From: Adineta steineri
Lineage: Eukaryota; Rotifera; Eurotatoria; Adinetida; Adinetidae
Direction: 5' to 3'
NCBI GenBank assembly: GCA_905250115.1
Contig: CAJNOI010000012.1
Span: forward strand, 396,497 to 460,496
DNA: 64,000 nt
A program made the position numbers and the translations under genes. Under the pieces are notes generated by a model. The model ran no database searches and had not been told where the DNA came from. It saw only the letters and a list, made by a program, of their open reading frames with translations. This document shows, piece by piece, positions 60,017 through 64,000 of the stretch. Positions within the stretch are counted from its first letter, which is position 1; every line of letters begins with the position of its first letter.

Positions 60017-61255
60017 TTAATTGTCTTTCTTTTGAAATTGCTTCCATATCTCTGCCGAGATATCATTTCCACCGAGATACAAATGCTGAAGTGTCTATGT
60101 AGAGAGATAAAAATAATAGTGACAAAAATAAATAGAGACTATGACTCACCACATTACTTGCAAGAGCATTGACAAGATATTGTGCCTCTTGATCTCCGAT
60201 TTGATTGTATCCAGGTCCAAGTGTAATGACTGTCTGTAGGCAAAAGATGAAAATCGTATTCAGATTGATAGTTAAAAAATTTAATTTTACCTTGTTATTT
60301 TCTAACGTATTGGCGAGATTTTGTATACCGCCTCTTCCAATTCCATTGGCATCAAGGTTGAGTGTAGTGAGTGTCTGAATAAAAGAATGTAGATGTTAAT
60401 AAGAAAGAGGAGCAAGACACTGCTATTCACCGTGTTGTTTTGTAAAGCATGAGCAAGATATTGTGCACCTAGATCTCCAATTGAATTATTTTGAAGATAG
60501 AGTTCTTCTAGTGTTTGTAGAGAAAAATATAAATACTAATGAAAGAAAATGGTAGGAGATCAAATTCACCGTGTTGTTACGTAAAACATCAGCGAAATAT
60601 TGTGCTCCTTGATGTCCAATTTGATTTTGCCAAAGCCCAAGTATTGTGAGTGTCTAGAAGAGAAAGTAAAAATGATATTGATAGAGTTCATTAGAAAATA
60701 CGGTTTACGCTATTATTTTGTAAAGCATGAGCAAGATCTTGTGCCTCACGATCTCCGATTTGACTGTCGCCGAGACTGAGTTCCACGAGTGTCTGTATGG
60801 AAATGTATAGATATTTATGAGAAAAATGAATAGAGAATGAAGTTTACCGTGTTATTGTATAAAGCATTAATCAAATATTGTATCTTTTGGCCACGAATTC
60901 AATTCGACTGAAGATCGAGCTTGGTAAGTGTCTACACAAAAAAATTTCAAATAAAATGAAAAAGAGACCAACACTTGCACCCTCCATATAGCAAATGGTT
61001 CAGATACAAATGTAGATGAGTAAGAAAAGACAAAACGTCTATCTGTCGTATGTAATCAACTTTTGTACATATCTTGTCTGCAGATGTATCAAGTATTTTA
61101 TTGAGTGGTCTCTCTGTCAAACGATAACCATTGTCCATCCATGATGTTTCAACTCGAACTAAATCCTTAATGCCAATGCAGTTGATTGGTGTCGTGTGGA
61201 GCCAGATCTCATTTTCCCGTAAGACATAAGCACTAGCTACAAACCATCGTTTGTC
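60017..61255 (-). pseudogene. LRR (RNH1/NLRC3-type) gene, decayed and 5'-truncated
   Basis: Six consecutive exons of exactly 84 bp (60848-60931, 60709-60792, 60570-60653, 60431-60514, 60291-60374, 60150-60233) each encode one 28-residue ribonuclease-inhibitor-type LRR (TLTTLNLDANGIGRGGIQNL). They are followed by a terminal exon (60017-60094: TLQHLYLGGNDISAEIWKQF, stop). An upstream exon reads KRWFVASAYVLRENEIWLH to about 61070 and ends at a hairpin-type G-rich element at 61258. Lesions: TGA at 60899-60901 in the first LRR (where Asn-x-Ile is expected), and the acceptor before the 60431-60514 exon is AA instead of AG. LRR arrays bind proteins; this gene is probably dead. Confidence 0.7.
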
Positions 61256-61257
61256 GT

Positions 61258-61282
61258 GAAGGGTGTGGGTGTGGATGGGAGT
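61258..61282. repeat. Telomere-like G-rich arm
   Basis: TGAAGGGTGTGGGTGTGGAT: a left arm without an adjacent C-rich partner. It truncates the LRR gene. Confidence 0.6.
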
Positions 61283-61284
61283 TA

Positions 61285-61478
61285 TAGTTAGGACAGTTCC
61301 ATATTAGTGTCGTTCTTGGGAACTGTACCAACAGTTCTTTGAATAGAACTGTTTGAAAACTAATTTTTCGTAAATAAAAACAGTTTTGAGATAGACCAGT
61401 TCCTCTGAAAGGACTGTTGATACAGTTCAGTTCTTTTGACCAGTTCATCTGAAGTTGGAACTGTGAACTGTTCTACCC
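61285..61478. repeat. AACTGTTC-rich foldback block
   Basis: About 190 bp with repeated (G)GAACTGT and ACAGTTC(C) words in both orientations, able to fold on itself, flanked by a G-rich arm on the left and a full hairpin element on the right. Built like the GGAATTCC core of the 52 kb element but from a different word. Confidence 0.5.
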
Positions 61479-61483
61479 CTAAT

Positions 61484-61549
61484 GCGGGTGTGGGTGAGTG
61501 TGGATGTGGATGAAGTAGATAGAGAGAACACTCACCCACCCTCAAGACG
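61484..61549. repeat. Telomere-like hairpin element
   Basis: GCGGGTGTGGGTGAGTGTGG on the left; AACACTCACCCACCCTCAAG on the right, with the canonical CCCTCAAGA terminus. Confidence 0.75.
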
Positions 61550-62329
61550 GCAAAGTGAAGAACTTGTTACTGTGTATACTCATGAAGATCTTGATGTGAA
61601 TTCAAAATGAGATATTAAATTTTTGTACATAAATGCATTCTCGTCGTCTTCATTTAATGAAACGATCGATTATTGCTACAACAACTTCATATAGTTTATT
61701 GATTGAAAAAATTTGTAAAAATATAATCAAAGATCAATGCTTAAAATGATCAGATAAATCCTAATAAATATAAAATCTCGTTTTAGATGTCTGTTTATTT
61801 ATTGTAAACTAAACTCGAGAATAAATGTTGTTAAAAAATAATTTTTTAAATATTTTATAGAAAAGACATATGAATGAATTTGTAAATGATGTTAAAAACG
61901 ATGATGCAATGGTAGTTTCTTTTCTTTTTACAGAAAGTGAATGAAGAAGATCTGTTCCGTTCAAAGCAAAAAATTCGAATAATAAAATTTTGTTCCGTCC
62001 TTAGAATGTGAATGTGTATTTAATCGCTTGGAAAACTCCTATTCCTATCAAAAATGTGTTGAACACTATCGATGTGGTGATTTCTTCAATATGAAGTCAT
62101 AAAATATTATTCGATCAAAGATTCTTATTATAAATGATCAGGGTTCGATTTTCATTTCAATTTTGACCAGTATATTCGAAATAGTTGTATATATTATATT
62201 CCTTCATCTTTTTTTGATATTAACAAACAAACCATAAGTAAATTAATCAGATATTTTCGTACTGAAAAGTATTTATATCAAGCTCAATATTCTGTAAATG
62301 TTTAGAAATTTTATTTTTTATCAACAAGA

Positions 62330-62380
62330 TCTTGCGGGTGATTGTATTCTTCTCATTCAATACCCACACCTACACTCAAA
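62330..62380. repeat. Telomere-like hairpin element (left arm short)
   Basis: TCTTGCGGGTGATTGTAT on the left; AATACCCACACCTACACTCA on the right. Confidence 0.6.
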
Positions 62381-63002
62381 AATAGTACATAATCTTTATT
62401 TTATTGCTTACCTCACTACTAAACATTAAAAAAATTATACTTTTTCTATTCTGTTTATATAAACGAATACGTCATTAGAGATACAGACATATGATTACAG
62501 AAGGGGAATAGGAAGTGAATCTTTTTTTTTGCTCTTTATTATATATGATTTTAAAGTACCATTAAAAATAGGTAAGTAATGATTTTTATCTGACTCGTCT
62601 CTAAACCAGAAGCGTTTGAAAAAGTATATTTATAGAAAAAATACCATGTTTCTTATAATGATTTATTTTGTCCAATGCATCTTATGTTGGTATTTTTCAA
62701 GTTCGTTTTAGTTTGATTGACATATAACTATTAATACTATAATATACCGATATAATTTATTGTGTTTATATCGAATAAAAGCTATACATCATTTAATTGA
62801 ATAATGTTGATAATATCAAACAAGATTTTTACAAATATGCTAAGTCTTTTCGAATCTTATGCGTTTTTCTTAATCTTAACAGTGAGATATAATTTATTTC
62901 ATACTAATATGTTGTAATCAAATTTTGAAATATTCATCTGTACGAAAATAACTTATTCTTAAGTTGGATATCTTACAATAGATAATAGCATATGTCTTAG
63001 AT

Positions 63003-63850
63003 GAATTCAAACAATCCTGATAAGTTAAAAGTTCTGTTTTATTGAAATATTAAAAAAGGTAATTGAAAATAAAATAAGTTTATGTTTGTTAGATTAAATA
63101 AGATGGTTCAAATGTTTTATTTTCGATAAGCCACTGGTTGAGCACGTACGGGAAATACGTTAGGACGACGTTGTGCTCCACCTAGAATTTCATAAAAAAG
63201 ATAAATCGTAGAATATCAAGGTTTATTCAATACGTACTTCTACTCTTTAGTTCTCGAGCCGCTTGACAAACAGCACATGGTCCACAACAAGCAGTTACAA
63301 GACAATCATGACATGGTTCTTCTTCCAAAAGATATTTTTGACGTAGTACTTTTCGTTTCATCATGTGTGGTATCCAACATAAAAAACAGGTGCTCGATGC
63401 CCAATATGCAAGACAACATCCTACACAACTACTACCATCAATTTTTTCAACATTATCACCAAATAAACATGGTAGACACCAGAATCCATAACAACATGTT
63501 TTAATATCACTAAAACAGCCGAATAGTGATTCTAGAACATAAATGAATAGAAATTCATGAAGAAATTAATAAAACTGACCATTCCATGGTCTGCCTGCAT
63601 TTGCTTGATCAATTGAGATATTGATATTTTCCATATTGTTGCTCATAGTGAACAGCTCCATAACTTTTATGTTGGGTTATGTCGTTAGAAAGAAATAGGT
63701 ATGAAAAAGAAACTATCGAAAGATATTTTTTTTTAATATATAATAAATAAACTGTAAATGAATATGGGTGTACGTGCAGTTACAACTATATAAGTATGTT
63801 AAAAAACACGCAGAGCATGACATTTTCTCTCTTTACATTATCATACTTTT
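63003..63850. repeat. Segmental duplication of 58769-59610
   Basis: The PLAC8 gene and its flanks (from CAAACAATCCTGATAAGTTA on one side to the ACACGC(A/G)GAGC(A/G)TGACATTTTC region on the other) match the earlier block in the same orientation. Confidence 0.7.
63117..63646 (-). CDS. PLAC8 (cornifelin-like) cysteine-rich protein, copy 2
   Basis: Exons 63580-63646, 63238-63531 and 63117-63181 join to 141 aa. PLAC8 domain: SLFGCFSDIKTCCYGFWCLP, SSCVGCC, KRKVLRQKYLLEEEPCHDCL and CCGPCAVCQAARELKSR; identical C-terminus PVRAQPVAYRK. Relative to copy 1 (58882-59429) exon lengths are identical and most changes are in the first half of the domain (FGDNVEK for FGRNAEK, AYWASSTCF for AYCVLAHCS). The frame is open, so both copies are probably functional. 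Confidence 0.85.
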
Positions 63851-64000
63851 CTTAATTAGACATTATTTACCTGTATTACTTCCTATCATGATTCCTCCTT
63901 CTGCACATATAGTAATCAGATGCATATATTCTTAAAAAAAAGAAAATTATTTTTTCGGTACTGTATATAGTATATAACTACTTATACATATACGTAAGCG
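63647..64000. other. Right edge, no gene seen
   Basis: The first 200 bp belong to the duplicated block; the rest is AT-rich. Confidence 0.4.

Larger units (their letters stand above)
61256..63116. other. Intergenic with foldback repeats
   Basis: No gene. Contains G-rich arm 61258-61282, an AACTGTTC-rich foldback block (61285-61478) and hairpins at 61484-61549 and 62330-62380. The rest is AT-rich. Confidence 0.45.

Noticed and set aside
985-62380. Hairpins as CRISPR repeats or bacterial terminators
   Set aside because: Spacing is irregular (kilobases), there are no uniform spacers or cas genes, and the genes are spliced eukaryotic genes.

Overview
The window looks like nuclear DNA of a bdelloid rotifer (Adineta/Rotaria-like). 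The DNA is AT-rich. Most genes have GT-AG introns, many of only about 45-80 bp. The gene content is typical of bdelloids: rhodopsin-like GPCRs, type II membrane NHL-repeat protein, kelch repeats, PLAC8 proteins, F-box and exon-per-repeat LRR genes, PARP-like ADP-ribosyltransferases, and genes that look acquired from bacteria. TGTGGG-type, telomere-like repeats are scattered through the intergenic DNA. I saw no rRNA, tRNA, CRISPR array or virus gene.

Layout. 0-10 kb: PARP-like ART (+), secreted two-domain Ly6/uPAR-type protein (-), frameshifted F-box gene (-), truncated HECT E3 gene (+) sandwiched between two hairpin elements, GPCR (-). 11-20 kb: GPCR relic, intact GPCR (+), two direct copies of an arylacetamide-deacetylase-like hydrolase (-), both damaged at the 5' end, with a truncated mariner transposase between them. 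20-31 kb: second PARP-like ART (+), NHL-repeat type II membrane protein (+), polysaccharide-lyase-14-like secreted enzyme (-), Thr-rich-stalk membrane protein (+). 31-44 kb: acylated TPR-like protein (+), tandem pair of secreted arrestin-fold-like genes (second one a pseudogene), SLC10A7-like transporter with an extra N-terminal domain (-), decayed secreted-protein gene (+), intronless bacterial-type TPR protein (+). 44-53 kb: kelch fragment (-), a 91-residue protein with 41 cysteines (+), divergent eIF4A paralogue (-), and a 1.2 kb GGAATTCC-rich transposon with long terminal inverted repeats. 53-64 kb: three-exon GPCR (-), aldo/keto reductase (+), PLAC8 protein (-), decayed LRR gene (-), second PLAC8 copy (-).

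The genes do not form an operon or one evident pathway. The unifying feature is structural. About thirty short hairpins (45-100 bp) lie between genes or in introns; each has a G-rich telomere-like left arm (GGGTGTGGGTG) and the matching C-rich right arm. Their outer ends recur as ATCTTGAGGG...CCCTCAAGAT, as in a transposon family. Several sit exactly at the point where a gene has been cut off. Head-to-head telomere-like repeats at gene break points could be a miniature inverted-repeat transposon family, or scars of telomere-healed chromosome breaks; deciding between these needs comparison with allelic copies.
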